From: Microbacterium sp. Root166
GTDB lineage: Bacteria > Actinomycetota > Actinomycetes > Actinomycetales > Microbacteriaceae
Direction: 5' to 3'
DNA: 64,000 nt
NCBI RefSeq assembly: GCF_001427145.1
Contig: NZ_LMGL01000001.1
Coordinates: forward strand, 945,241 to 1,009,240
Part shown: piece after piece, positions 23,810 to 31,545 of the stretch
Position numbering within the stretch: position 1 is the stretch's first letter
How the letters are laid out: each line of letters opens with the position of its first letter
Position numbers and translations under genes: made by a program
Notes under the pieces: model-generated
What the model saw: the letters and a program-made list of their open reading frames with translations, nothing else
What the model was told of the DNA's origin: nothing
Databases searched by the model: none

Positions 23810-24703
23810 ATGCCGGTCCTCAGCGTCGTCGCGGGAGTGCTGCTCGTGGTGATCGCGCTGAACGACGTCTTCCACACGCTCCTGCGTCCGACGGCGACCG
23901 GCCGGCTCTCGACGTTCATCTTCCGCGCGGTGTGGCGGCTCACCCGTCACCGTCGGAGCGTGGCGACGGCCAGCGGGCCGCTCACCATCCTCGCCACGGT
24001 GACCGTCTGGCTGCTCCTGATCACCGTGGGGTGGGCACTGATCTACCTGCCGTGGATTCCGGACGGCTTCTCGTACTCGGGCGTCGACCCCGACGACTAC
24101 AGCCGGTTCGGCGAGGCCATGGCCTTCTCGCTCGTCGCGCTCACGACCCTCGGGCTCGGCGACGTGGTGCCCGCCGCTCCCCTGCTGCGATTGATCACGC
24201 CTCTTGAGGCGCTGACCGGCTTCGCGATGCTCTCCGCTGCCGTCTCCTGGTTCATGCAGCTGTACCCGGCGCTCTCCCGGCGGCGGGCGTTCGCGATCGA
24301 GCTGACGAGCCTCCATGAGGCCGGGCTCACGGTGGGACTGGGCGAACTCAGCGACGAGCGCGCGGCATCCATCATCCGATCGGTGTCGCGCTCCCTCGCC
24401 GAGGTCACCGCCGACCTGGTGCAGAACACCGAGATCTTCTACTTCACCGAGAAGGACGACACACTGTCCGCCCCGCGCGCCCTGCACTTCGCCCTCGAGC
24501 TGCGCGACGCGGCCGAGGGGTCGACCAGCCCCGATGTGCGGGCCGAGGGGCGAGTGCTCGCGCGCGGGATCGATGAGCTGACCCGCGTGCTGCGGAGCCA
24601 GTATCCGCATCTCAAGGGTGAGTCGCCCGACGAGGTGTTCGGCAGCGCGGCGCGCGGCCACGGCCACCTGCCCGATGAGGTTGCCGGCACGGACGGCCGC
24701 TAG
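23810..24703 (+). CDS. Potassium channel-family protein
   Basis: 297 residues. Membrane helices lie at about 3-22 and 57-80, followed by a pore loop with the selectivity filter TTLGLGD (112-118) and a helix at about 128-150. The C-terminal ~145 residues form a cytoplasmic helical domain without a recognisable RCK motif. It is a K+ or cation channel of the two-pore-helix type. The ATG is fixed by the leaderless -10 element; an upstream ATG at 23759 is unlikely. Confidence 0.83.
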   Translation: MPVLSVVAGVLLVVIALNDVFHTLLRPTATGRLSTFIFRAVWRLTRHRRSVATASGPLTILATVTVWLLLITVGWALIYLPWIPDGFSYSGVDPDDYSRFGEAMAFSLVALTTLGLGDVVPAAPLLRLITPLEALTGFAMLSAAVSWFMQLYPALSRRRAFAIELTSLHEAGLTVGLGELSDERAASIIRSVSRSLAEVTADLVQNTEIFYFTEKDDTLSAPRALHFALELRDAAEGSTSPDVRAEGRVLARGIDELTRVLRSQYPHLKGESPDEVFGSAARGHGHLPDEVAGTDGR

Positions 24704-24721
24704 AACGGCCGGTGGGAACGA

Positions 24722-24755
24722 CGAAGGGCGAGGTTCCGAGGAACCCCGCCCTTCG
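24722..24755 (-). terminator. Terminator of the rpmB-rpmG-rpsN operon
   Basis: A 15-16 bp stem (CGAAGGGCGAGGTTCC against GGAACCCCGCCCTTCG, one mismatch) lies between the channel gene and the rpsN stop. It can serve both convergent transcripts. Confidence 0.75.
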
Positions 24756-24773
24756 CGGAATGCTGTGCTGTGC

Positions 24774-25079
24774 TTACCAGCTCGACTTGGTCACGCCGGG
24801 CAGCTCGCCACGGTGTGCCATGTCACGGAAGCGGACACGCGAGATGCCGAACTTCGTGAGGACACCGCGGGGGCGGCCGTCGATGACGTCGCGCGAGCGG
24901 ACGCGGGCAGGCGACGCGTTGCGGGGCAGCTTCTGCAGGCCCACGCGAGCGGCTTCGCGCTGCTCGTCGGTCGACTCCGGCGAGACAAGCGCCTTCTTCA
25001 GCTCGGCGCGCTTGGCGGCGTAGCGGTCCACGACCACCTTGCGCTGCTCGTTGCGTGCGATCTTGCTCTTCTTAGCCAT
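24774..25079 (-). CDS. rpsN: 30S ribosomal protein S14, zinc-free type
   Basis: 101 residues ([14 protein letters not shown]...). It is the long form without the CxxC pairs of zinc-binding S14 (type Z). It ends [12 protein letters not shown], the typical S14 end. Third gene of a ribosomal operon, 3 bp after rpmG. In many actinobacteria the zinc-free S14, L28 and L33 are paralogues expressed under zinc limitation. Whether a zinc-type copy exists elsewhere in this genome cannot be seen. Confidence 0.97.
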   Translation of the reverse strand: MAKKSKIARNEQRKVVVDRYAAKRAELKKALVSPESTDEQREAARVGLQKLPRNASPARVRSRDVIDGRPRGVLTKFGISRVRFRDMAHRGELPGVTKSSW

Positions 25080-25082
25080 GGA

Positions 25083-25253
25083 TCAACGCTCCTCTCGGAA
25101 TTCGACGTGCTTGCGGATGACCGGGTCGTACTTCTTGAGCACGATGCGGTCGGGGTTGTTGCGGCGGTTCTTGCGCGTGACGTAGGTGTAACCCGTGCCG
25201 GCGGTCGAACGCAGCTTGATGATCGGACGAACGTCCTGAGCCTTCTTAGCCAT
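25083..25253 (-). CDS. rpmG: 50S ribosomal protein L33, zinc-free type
   Basis: 56 residues starting [19 protein letters not shown] and ending HVEFREER. No cysteines are present, so it is the C-minus form. The gene is short but unmistakable. Its ATG overlaps the rpmB stop by one base (TGATG), so the two are translationally coupled. Confidence 0.96.
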   Translation of the reverse strand: MAKKAQDVRPIIKLRSTAGTGYTYVTRKNRRNNPDRIVLKKYDPVIRKHVEFREER

Positions 25254-25489
25254 CAGAGCTTCACACCCCTTGCGAGCATGTCCTTGACAACGGACTCGAT
25301 GCCACGAGCGTCAATGACCTTGATGCCCTTGGCCGAGACGTTGAGCTTGATGTTGCGACCCAGCGACGGAACGAAGTAGGTCTTCTTCTGCACGTTCGGG
25401 TCGAAGCGGCGCTTCGTCCGGCGGTGCGAGTGCGAGATGTTGTGACCGAAGCCGGGAACAGCTCCAGTCACCTGGCACACTGCTGCCAT
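25253..25489 (-). CDS. rpmB: 50S ribosomal protein L28
   Basis: 78 residues: [20 protein letters not shown], then [15 protein letters not shown] and the C-terminal [21 protein letters not shown]. It contains a single Cys rather than the two CxxC pairs of the zinc form. First gene of the operon with rpmG and rpsN. A TAGACT element sits about 143 nt upstream of the ATG, implying a long 5' leader, which includes a GACCG-GAAA-CGGTC hairpin. I see no Zur-type palindrome here. Confidence 0.97.
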   Translation of the reverse strand: MAAVCQVTGAVPGFGHNISHSHRRTKRRFDPNVQKKTYFVPSLGRNIKLNVSAKGIKVIDARGIESVVKDMLARGVKL

Positions 25490-25631
25490 AGTGATGTCTC
25501 CTTAGTACCGTGAGGCCGGACGGCCCCACCCAAGATCCCTTGTCTGCACCCCGCGCCACAGAGGACCGTTTCCGGTCTTCGGAGGAGTTGGGATGCGAAC
25601 TGCGTGCTGGAGTGCGCGCAGACAAAGAGTC

Positions 25632-25637
25632 AGTCTA
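25632..25637 (-). promoter_or_regulatory. Candidate -10 of the rpmB operon
   Basis: TAGACT on the minus strand. It would give a 5' leader of about 135 nt before rpmB. Confidence 0.45.
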
Positions 25638-25773
25638 GCACGGACGGCGTGTCGCTCCCGCGCTGCGGCCTCTCCACAGGGCACGGTGCGGCGCCGCGCT
25701 CTGCGCTGAGCGTCTCAATCGGTTCGGGGAGCAACGACCCTGGGAGGTCGGACGGATCCTGCATACTGACCGC

Positions 25774-26346
25774 ATGGTGAGCTTCGCCGACAAGCCGGTC
25801 CTCGACCTCACGGTCAAGGAGTGGGAGGAGTACCTCGAGGGAGAGCCGAGCGCGGACGGCGTGCGCCTGAAGCTGCGCAAGAAGAACTCCTCCGCTCCGG
25901 GCATGACGTGGACCGAGGCGCTGGACGTGGCGCTCTGCTTCGGCTGGATCGACGGACAGGTGGCTCGCCTCGACGACGACTACGTCCTCCATGCGTTCTC
26001 ACCCCGGCGCAGGAACAGCCCCTGGTCGCAGATCAATCGCGATCACGTCGCCCGGCTCACGACTGAGGGCCGGATGCGCGAGGGCGGGATCGCCGAGATC
26101 GAACGCGCCAAGGCGGACGGACGGTGGGAGGCGGCATACCGACAGAAGGATGCCGCTCCGCCGCCCGAGCTGCAGGAAGCCCTCGACGCCAACCCGGCCG
26201 CAGCGGCGTTCGTGGCCGGTCTGACGAAGGCCGAGCGGTTCCGGATCTACTTCCGTCTCAACTCGATCAAGACTCCGGCCGTGCGGATGGCGCGCGTCAG
26301 AGACGTCGTCGACAAGGCCGCGCTCGGCATCCAGCACTACCGCTGA
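25774..26346 (+). CDS. YdeI/OmpD-associated family protein
   Basis: 190 residues. WTEALDVALCFGWIDGQ, FSPRRRNSPWSQINRDHVARL and FRLNSIKTPAVRMARV are signatures of the YdeI family, a cytoplasmic group of unclear role (one E. coli relative has been linked to polymyxin resistance). A CATACT lies 6 nt before the ATG, so it may be leaderless. It stands alone. Confidence 0.85.
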   Translation: MVSFADKPVLDLTVKEWEEYLEGEPSADGVRLKLRKKNSSAPGMTWTEALDVALCFGWIDGQVARLDDDYVLHAFSPRRRNSPWSQINRDHVARLTTEGRMREGGIAEIERAKADGRWEAAYRQKDAAPPPELQEALDANPAAAAFVAGLTKAERFRIYFRLNSIKTPAVRMARVRDVVDKAALGIQHYR

Positions 26347-26374
26347 CGACGCGCCACTGGCGGACGGGGATCCC

Positions 26375-26779
26375 CTATGGGTAAGAGATCACCGTCACAC
26401 TTTCGCTGAGCTGTTCGCGCGTTCCATCCCCGACTTGGACTTCGGGGAACTGGAACGTCCCGGCCTCTATGCGCGTGCCGCTCTTTAGCGTGAGTCCGGC
26501 TCCAAGCCCTCCACCGCAGCCCATCTGCTCCCACTCATCGTCGCGGATGTGAATGACGCAGAGTGTGTCGTCGGCCCCTCGCGCGATATAGAGCTCAGCG
26601 CCTTCCACTTCCCCAACGAACCGCGTTGTGTCGGCATCGATGTCAGCCTGAGCCGAGGCATCAGGAACGACATCCCGGTCGGTCTGCTCGGCTTCGAACT
26701 CTGGAAGCGTCGTTGCCGCACATCCGGCCAGCAGCAATGCAGCGGGCAGGATGAGCAGCAGCTTCGTTGACGATCGCAT
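26375..26779 (-). CDS. Putative lipoprotein
   Basis: 134 residues with a lipoprotein signal LLLAGC (Cys20), then an acidic region and a small domain with two Cys (DDTLCVIHI and EQMGCGGG) that may form a disulfide. No family recognised. TAGGGT lies 6 nt before the ATG. It converges with the YdeI gene. Confidence 0.75.
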   Translation of the reverse strand: MRSSTKLLLILPAALLLAGCAATTLPEFEAEQTDRDVVPDASAQADIDADTTRFVGEVEGAELYIARGADDTLCVIHIRDDEWEQMGCGGGLGAGLTLKSGTRIEAGTFQFPEVQVGDGTREQLSESVTVISYP

Positions 26780-26785
26780 GACCGC

Positions 26786-26791
26786 ACCCTA
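26786..26791 (-). promoter_or_regulatory. -10 element of the lipoprotein gene at 26375-26779 (leaderless)
   Basis: TAGGGT on the minus strand, 6 nt before the ATG. Confidence 0.55.
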
Positions 26792-26928
26792 CAAGCGGGC
26801 CTCCGAACTGGAGCGTCCATTGGCCGATCGGCGCTGAGGACCGCTATCCGCGCGTCGCCACCTCGGGCACGTCCAGCACAGCAGCCGAATCGCCCACACG
26901 AACCGATCGCGTATCGGGTCCCGCCGAA

Positions 26929-26934
26929 TACGGT
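26929..26934 (+). promoter_or_regulatory. -10 element of the lipoprotein gene at 26941 (leaderless)
   Basis: TACGGT 6 nt before the ATG. GGAG between them could also act as a ribosome-binding site if transcription began further upstream. Confidence 0.5.
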
Positions 26935-26940
26935 GGAGCG

Positions 26941-27531
26941 ATGCAGATTCGCGCAGCGGTGATGGTCGGTACCTTGCTTCTCGCTTCTTCCCTGACCGCG
27001 TGTGCCACCCCCGCACCCGGTGCCGGGGTGCCGGCATCCGGCGAGCCAAGCGAGCCATCTGCGGTGAGCGAGCCGACCCCCACTCCTACGCCCAGCACGG
27101 ACGCGGCGGCGCTCGCACAGGCGCAGGCCTGGCTCGACGCGGCGACGCTCCCGCCCGGAGCCGTGCGCTCAGAGAAGCGTCTGAGCGGCTTCAGCTCCTA
27201 CACGGGGTGGCCATGTGGCCCGTACGAGGAGCTCGAAGCGTTCTGGACGATCCCCAGCGCCACGGTGAGCGCCACCGCGAACTGGCTGCGCGAGCATCCG
27301 ACCGCCGATCTCATCACCACGTCGCCCATGCCGGTGTCCGATGACCCGGTGATCGACTCCGCCATCGTCGGCTACATCCCGAGACCCGACGCTCAAGAAG
27401 GAATCGTGTACACGATCGGGAAGTCCGGCGACGGCGTCGCGGTGAGAGCCGAGATCGCAGCCCAGACCGACTCGGCCGAGTGCCCGCCGCTCCCTGACGG
27501 CGCAGGGTACGGAGCACCGGGACAGGGCTGA
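26941..27531 (+). CDS. Putative lipoprotein
   Basis: 196 residues with signal and lipobox SLTAC (Cys21), a Pro/Ser/Thr-rich linker (about 25-55), and a C-terminal domain with two Cys (GWPCGPYEE and SAECPPLP). Divergent from another lipoprotein gene. Unknown function; the domain resembles small actinobacterial surface lipoproteins. Confidence 0.75.
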   Translation: MQIRAAVMVGTLLLASSLTACATPAPGAGVPASGEPSEPSAVSEPTPTPTPSTDAAALAQAQAWLDAATLPPGAVRSEKRLSGFSSYTGWPCGPYEELEAFWTIPSATVSATANWLREHPTADLITTSPMPVSDDPVIDSAIVGYIPRPDAQEGIVYTIGKSGDGVAVRAEIAAQTDSAECPPLPDGAGYGAPGQG

Positions 27532-27598
27532 GCGCCGCTCTCAGTCTTGGTCGGATCGCACGGTGGCGCAGAGCTCATCGCTGCGCCAGGATCACGGG

Positions 27599-28096
27599 AT
27601 GAGCACCGTCATCACCGACGTCGACGAGAGTCACCTGCGGCGATGCGTCGCGCTCGCGATTCAGGCGCTCGAGAAAGGCGACGATCCGTTCGGCTCCGTC
27701 CTCGTCGACGCGGACGGGACCATGCTGGCCGAGGCGATGAACCGCGAGCAATCGGATGCCGATCCCACCGCGCATCCTGAGCTCACGCTCGTGAGATGGG
27801 CCATCGCCCACCTCACCCCGGAACAGCGTGCCACGTCGACGATCTACACGTCGGGTGAGCACTGCCCCATGTGCGCGGCCGCCCAGGGGTGGGCCGGCGT
27901 GGGGCGCGTCGTCGCTGCGGCCTCCACAAGGCAGCTCGCGGAGTGGCGGGCGTCGTGGGGTCTACCGCCGGGTCCCGTGGCGGCACTGCCGATCACGGAT
28001 GTCGCGCCCGGCGTCGTCGTCACAGTTCCGGTCGCGCCCTTCGACGCCGAGATGCGCGAGGTGCACCGACGCGCGGCCGCGCGTCAGGATCGGTGA
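27599..28096 (+). CDS. Zinc-dependent nucleoside deaminase
   Basis: 165 residues of the cytidine/guanine deaminase superfamily. The zinc site is TAHPEL (His59, catalytic Glu61; HPE in place of the usual HAE) and EHCPMC (Cys89, Cys92). NREQSDADPTAHPE resembles guanine-deaminase-like proteins. The substrate may be guanine or another base and is not decided. CAGGAT 6 nt before the ATG may be its -10. Confidence 0.85.
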   Translation: MSTVITDVDESHLRRCVALAIQALEKGDDPFGSVLVDADGTMLAEAMNREQSDADPTAHPELTLVRWAIAHLTPEQRATSTIYTSGEHCPMCAAAQGWAGVGRVVAAASTRQLAEWRASWGLPPGPVAALPITDVAPGVVVTVPVAPFDAEMREVHRRAAARQDR

Positions 28097-28121
28097 CTCG
28101 TCGCAGTCCTCGACGCGACCG

Positions 28122-28382
28122 CTACTGACGCGCCGTGCGACGCCGTCGCACGGCGGCGGCGGTGACCGCGACGACGACCGCCACCGATGCAAGCCAGAGC
28201 CAGACGTTCGTATCGATCCCGATGAGCGAACGCTGGAATGTCTCGCACACGGAGGCTCCGCTGAGTGGTGCATCCGCACACCAACCCCCGCGGACCACCG
28301 GCGCGAAGAGGATTGAGGCCCCGAGCAACCCTGCCGCACCGAGCCAGATGATCGTGGCTGGTGATCGCAGGGCTGCCGTCAT
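28122..28382 (-). CDS. Small two-helix membrane protein
   Basis: 86 residues with hydrophobic segments at about 9-30 and 60-77 and a basic tail. The loop holds two cysteines (GGWCADAPLSGASVCETF) likely outside the membrane. It lies 11 bp after the 28394-28765 gene on the same strand, so both may be cotranscribed. Confidence 0.55.
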   Translation of the reverse strand: MTAALRSPATIIWLGAAGLLGASILFAPVVRGGWCADAPLSGASVCETFQRSLIGIDTNVWLWLASVAVVVAVTAAAVRRRRTARQ

Positions 28383-28393
28383 TTCTCAGTTGA

Positions 28394-28765
28394 CTACGCA
28401 GGGATGCCGAGCGTGGTCAGCAAGGAACTGACTCGGCTGCTGATCCCTGCCAGCTGCCAAGAGCCGATCAAGACGGCGATGAAGGCGAACCACGCGATCG
28501 TGCCGAGTGGGCTCCGGCGCACGATCCGGTGAATGAGCAGACCGAGCACCGTGATGATGGCGATCGTGGCGCCGGCGACCGACGCGAACGCCATCCGCAC
28601 GTAGTCCGCCGCGTCAGGCGCGGAGTAGCTCATGAAGATCGCGGTGATCGCAAAGGGAACGACCATGACGCCCACGACGAGGATCACGCCGGCCGAAAAG
28701 CCCCAGAGCCCGGTCCCCGGCATCGGTCGCTGCACGGTCTCGCGCGCGGGCAGAGTCTCGCTCAT
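28394..28765 (-). CDS. Small membrane protein
   Basis: 123 residues with three hydrophobic segments (about 22-46, 57-80, 88-108) after a Pro-rich N-terminus. No motif recognised. TAGGCT lies 6 nt before the ATG. Confidence 0.65.
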   Translation of the reverse strand: MSETLPARETVQRPMPGTGLWGFSAGVILVVGVMVVPFAITAIFMSYSAPDAADYVRMAFASVAGATIAIITVLGLLIHRIVRRSPLGTIAWFAFIAVLIGSWQLAGISSRVSSLLTTLGIPA

Positions 28766-28771
28766 GGGCCG

Positions 28772-28777
28772 AGCCTA
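28772..28777 (-). promoter_or_regulatory. -10 element of the gene at 28394-28765 (leaderless)
   Basis: TAGGCT on the minus strand, 6 nt before the ATG. Confidence 0.6.
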
Positions 28778-28816
28778 GAGGCTCGATGACCGGCGAGCCA
28801 GAACCAGCCCCTTGGT

Positions 28817-29239
28817 TCAGAGCGCGGCGACCGCGGCAGTCAGGATGCCGGTGTCGTAGACGATCCGATGGCCGTCGCTCAGTACCCGCCGCGTACCGGG
28901 GTCGAGCGGGACAGCGGCCCAGTCGGACGCTGCGAAGCCCAACTCGACCTGCAGGCCGGAGGGCAGCCGCATCCGTCGCTCCTTCACCGGCCCCCACTCC
29001 TTCGACCTGATCAGTCGGGCCCGCGGGCGCAGCTGGCGAAACCAGCCGACGTCCGTGAGGGGATCGGACCTGTCGGCGAGGACGATGATGTCGACATCGC
29101 TGCCCATCCGCTCGGCGCCGCGCGCATACGATCCGACGACTGCAACCGCGACGACGTCATCTCGGCCCGCTGCCCAGATGGCGATGTCCTCGATCACCGC
29201 AGCCGCGTCGCGGCGGCGCCCCTTCAGCCTGGTCGTCAT
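28817..29239 (-). CDS. Nucleotidyltransferase-domain protein (MNT type)
   Basis: 140 residues. AVVGSYARGAERMGSDVDIIVLAD is the GSxARG-x-SDxDxxV motif of Pol-beta-like nucleotidyltransferases such as MNT antitoxin or KNT-type proteins. No HEPN partner gene lies next to it, so a toxin-antitoxin role is not supported. Downstream and upstream genes are small membrane proteins. Confidence 0.8.
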   Translation of the reverse strand: MTTRLKGRRRDAAAVIEDIAIWAAGRDDVVAVAVVGSYARGAERMGSDVDIIVLADRSDPLTDVGWFRQLRPRARLIRSKEWGPVKERRMRLPSGLQVELGFAASDWAAVPLDPGTRRVLSDGHRIVYDTGILTAAVAAL

Positions 29240-29262
29240 CCCGGCGCCTCAGATCGCACTCA

Positions 29263-29682
29263 TCACGGCACGAAGGGGTCGGTGTTGTTGATGCCGAGCT
29301 CGAAGAGCTCCCCACCCCACCCGATCTGGGCGATTGCGATCCCGATGACGGACGCGACAGCCACGGCGATGACCGCGCGCAAGAGCCCCTGGCGGCCATA
29401 GGCAGCCCACCCGAGGGTCAGGAGGACGGCCAATCCGACGAAGTGGGCGAGCACCAGCGGGATGCCGCCGAACATCTCGCCGAAGCCGGCCATTGTGTTG
29501 TCGGCAGAAAGCGCCTTTGGCTGCTCTGTCTGCGCCTCCCACTGCGCGAAGCCGTACCAGTTCCACGCAATGACCGCGGCGGGGATGCCGAGGACGGCCA
29601 CGACCCAGAAGAGCGTCCGGTCTCTGTCGGAAGGGGCCGCGGCAGCCGGCATCCGTTCTCCGTCCGTCTCTTCCTCGGGCAC
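29263..29682 (-). CDS. Membrane protein of unknown function
   Basis: 139 residues. An acidic 22-residue N-terminus is followed by three to four hydrophobic segments (about 24-42, 72-92, 98-125). Not recognised. It sits 16 bp downstream of the reductase gene at 29699-30286 on the same strand. Confidence 0.6.
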   Translation of the reverse strand: MPEEETDGERMPAAAAPSDRDRTLFWVVAVLGIPAAVIAWNWYGFAQWEAQTEQPKALSADNTMAGFGEMFGGIPLVLAHFVGLAVLLTLGWAAYGRQGLLRAVIAVAVASVIGIAIAQIGWGGELFELGINNTDPFVP

Positions 29683-29698
29683 CGGTCGCGCGTCCGCC

Positions 29699-30286
29699 CT
29701 AGTCGAGGGTCCGGTCGTACGTCACCACTCGCACGCCGCCGTCGAGATCGACGGTGTCGACCGGGCGAAACAGGCTCGGTGCGAACGGCCCGTCGAACAG
29801 CGGCACCCCCGTCCCGATGATCGACGGGTTCTGCTTCAGGATGAGGCGATCGATCTCGGGCAGGAGGACAGCTGCGAGCTTGCCGCCACCTACGAGCCAG
29901 ATGTCCATCCCCGGCTGACTCTTGAGATCGCGGACGAAATCGGCAGGGTCAGAGTTGACGACCTCCACTCCGGGATCTGGGCTGGTCGTCATGCTGCGCG
30001 AGAACACGATGTGACGCAGGTGCGGATACGCGTTCGTCATGCCGGCCTCGAGACCGAGCTGGTATGGCGAGGGACCTTCCACGACGGTGTCGAATGCGAC
30101 GGCCGGTCCATCGATTCCGAGGACCGCCCGGGCGGGCGCCGGCAGAGTCTCGGGAAAGTTCGCCGCCATGAACTGCACGAGGTCAGGGGTGATGCGGAAG
30201 TAGTCCGCGCCGCTCGGGTCGCCGCGGTCGGGACCCGCGATGAACCCATCCAAGGTGGTGGCGACGTAGTAGACGAGCTTGCGCAT
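29699..30286 (-). CDS. Dihydrofolate reductase-family (RibD C-terminal-like) protein
   Basis: 195 residues: MRKLVYYVATTLDGFIAGPDR, the nucleotide-binding IWLVGGGKLAAVLLPEIDRL and FRPVDTVDLDGGVRVVTYDR. This is the YwjB/YyaP-like group of dihydrofolate-reductase-fold proteins, probably NADPH-binding with unknown substrate. The ATG at 30286 has GGAAGGA upstream. A longer ATG start at 30319 is possible. Confidence 0.85.
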   Translation of the reverse strand: MRKLVYYVATTLDGFIAGPDRGDPSGADYFRITPDLVQFMAANFPETLPAPARAVLGIDGPAVAFDTVVEGPSPYQLGLEAGMTNAYPHLRHIVFSRSMTTSPDPGVEVVNSDPADFVRDLKSQPGMDIWLVGGGKLAAVLLPEIDRLILKQNPSIIGTGVPLFDGPFAPSLFRPVDTVDLDGGVRVVTYDRTLD

Positions 30287-30364
30287 GCGGTCCTTCCATT
30301 CGTCTTGATCGGCGCTCATCAGTCTGGCATCGGCGGGTCGGCGGACGACCGCTTCCTCTTCTGC

Positions 30365-30727
30365 CTATCCGCCCAGAGAGTCCCGCACCTTCCTGGGCAG
30401 CCCCGCCACCACGAGCTCATAGGAACGATCGATCGCCTCGCACAGCTCGTCGTCGGGGATGCCGCCGCGGGTGCTGAGCGTGTTCCACCCCGAGCGTCCG
30501 ATGTACGCCGCGACCGCGGCATCCTCCGGATACCGGATCAACCACTCGTCGGCCTCATCACGCGTCGTCGCGGACTTGACGCCGATCGAGGCGCCGCCGC
30601 CGAGGAACACGAAGATCTTGCCGCGCTCGAGCGGGCCGACCTTGAACACGACGTCACCCTCCCAGGGCTCGTCCTCCCACGCGCCGGGCTTCGCGGCGCA
30701 GTAGGCGTGGATCTCGTCAGGGCTCAC
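30365..30727 (-). CDS. MmcQ/YjbR-family protein
   Basis: 120 residues: HAYCAAKPGAWEDEPWEGDVVFKVG and GWNTLSTRGGIPDDELCEAIDRSYELV are typical of the YjbR double-wing fold. The family binds DNA or nucleotides and its role is unclear. It overlaps the acetyltransferase gene by 4 bp (ATGA), so both are in one operon. Confidence 0.85.
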   Translation of the reverse strand: MSPDEIHAYCAAKPGAWEDEPWEGDVVFKVGPLERGKIFVFLGGGASIGVKSATTRDEADEWLIRYPEDAAVAAYIGRSGWNTLSTRGGIPDDELCEAIDRSYELVVAGLPRKVRDSLGG

Positions 30728-31347
30728 GCGAGCGCTCCGGCCGGGGGGATCGTCTTGCGCATCACGGTCTTGCTCTTGCCGATGTGCCGCTCGAACGTGA
30801 AGCCGGCCTTCTCGAACATCGCCCTCGTGCCGTTGTGCAGGAACGACGATGACGTCTTCTTGCCGGGGACGAGCTCGTTCGGAAACGACACCACCTCGCC
30901 GCCGCCGGCCTGGGCGATCAGCTCGAGCGCGCCGTCGAGCGCCTCACGCGCCACCCCCGACCGGCGGTGATCGCGATCGACGAAGAAGCAGGTGATGCGC
31001 CACGGCGCCGGGTTGGCCTCGCCCGCGTCGTACTGCTTGCGGTGGTAGATGTTCGGCAGCTCGACGGGGCTCCCGAACTCGCACCACGCGATCGCGTCGT
31101 CGCCGTCGAACACGAGCGCGGCGTGGGCTACGCCCTCCTCGACCAGCCTCAGCTTGAACGTGGGGCCGTCATACTCCCGCTTGACGGTGTGCTCGGTGTC
31201 GTCGTGGAAGTAAGAGCAGTAGCAGCCACCCCACACCCCGTTGTGCTTCTGAGCGAGTGCCAGCCATGCCGGGAACGTCTCGGGCGTGAGCGCCCTGACC
31301 ACGTGCGACCCCGCCGCGCCCACTTCACCGTCTCCACCTGGTGCCAT
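30724..31347 (-). CDS. GNAT-family N-acetyltransferase
   Basis: 207 residues. The acetyl-CoA motif region is CFFVDRDHRRSGVAREALDGAL, typical of GNAT (RRxGV/I). GGCYCSYFH upstream carries a Cys pair. Substrate unknown. CAGGAT 6 nt before the ATG may be its -10. It is translationally coupled to the YjbR gene. Confidence 0.85.
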   Translation of the reverse strand: MAPGGDGEVGAAGSHVVRALTPETFPAWLALAQKHNGVWGGCYCSYFHDDTEHTVKREYDGPTFKLRLVEEGVAHAALVFDGDDAIAWCEFGSPVELPNIYHRKQYDAGEANPAPWRITCFFVDRDHRRSGVAREALDGALELIAQAGGGEVVSFPNELVPGKKTSSSFLHNGTRAMFEKAGFTFERHIGKSKTVMRKTIPPAGALA

Positions 31348-31404
31348 GCCGTCATCCTGTCAGCGTCACCGGCCGCTGTCACCGGCTCGACGTCCGGCCG
31401 CTGG

Positions 31405-31410
31405 TATCCT
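31405..31410 (+). promoter_or_regulatory. Extended -10 promoter of the leader/hydrolase unit
   Basis: TATCCT preceded by TGG. Transcription would begin near 31417, about 30 nt before the leader ORF. Confidence 0.5.
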
Positions 31411-31447
31411 TCCGGGGGCCGCAAGACAGATCGAGGAGGTGATACCC

Positions 31448-31498
31448 ATGAACGATTCGACGTGGGTGCTCCTCTCTGGGGCCACAGTCGGGCGATAG
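31448..31498 (+). CDS. 16-codon leader peptide with perfect Shine-Dalgarno
   Basis: MNDSTWVLLSGATVGR followed by TAG, too short for normal gene calls. It is preceded by GAGGAGGTGATACCC, which carries AGGAGGTGAT, complementary to ten bases of the 16S 3' end and far stronger than any other site in the window. It ends 47 nt before the hydrolase ATG. It may be a regulatory leader coupling translation to expression of the hydrolase. After the stop, the same frame continues as IVRERRKRSTSER, so a truncated former gene is an alternative. Confidence 0.55.
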   Translation: MNDSTWVLLSGATVGR

Positions 31499-31545
31499 AT
31501 CGTCCGGGAGCGCCGCAAACGCAGCACTTCCGAAAGGCACGATCA

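Noticed and set aside
25490..25700. Zur box upstream of the zinc-free ribosomal operon
   Set aside because: I looked for an AT-rich palindrome of the TTGAGAA/TTCTCAA type and found none in the 200 bp upstream.
28817..29239. MNT-HEPN toxin-antitoxin pair
   Set aside because: The nucleotidyltransferase gene has no HEPN neighbour; adjacent genes are membrane proteins.
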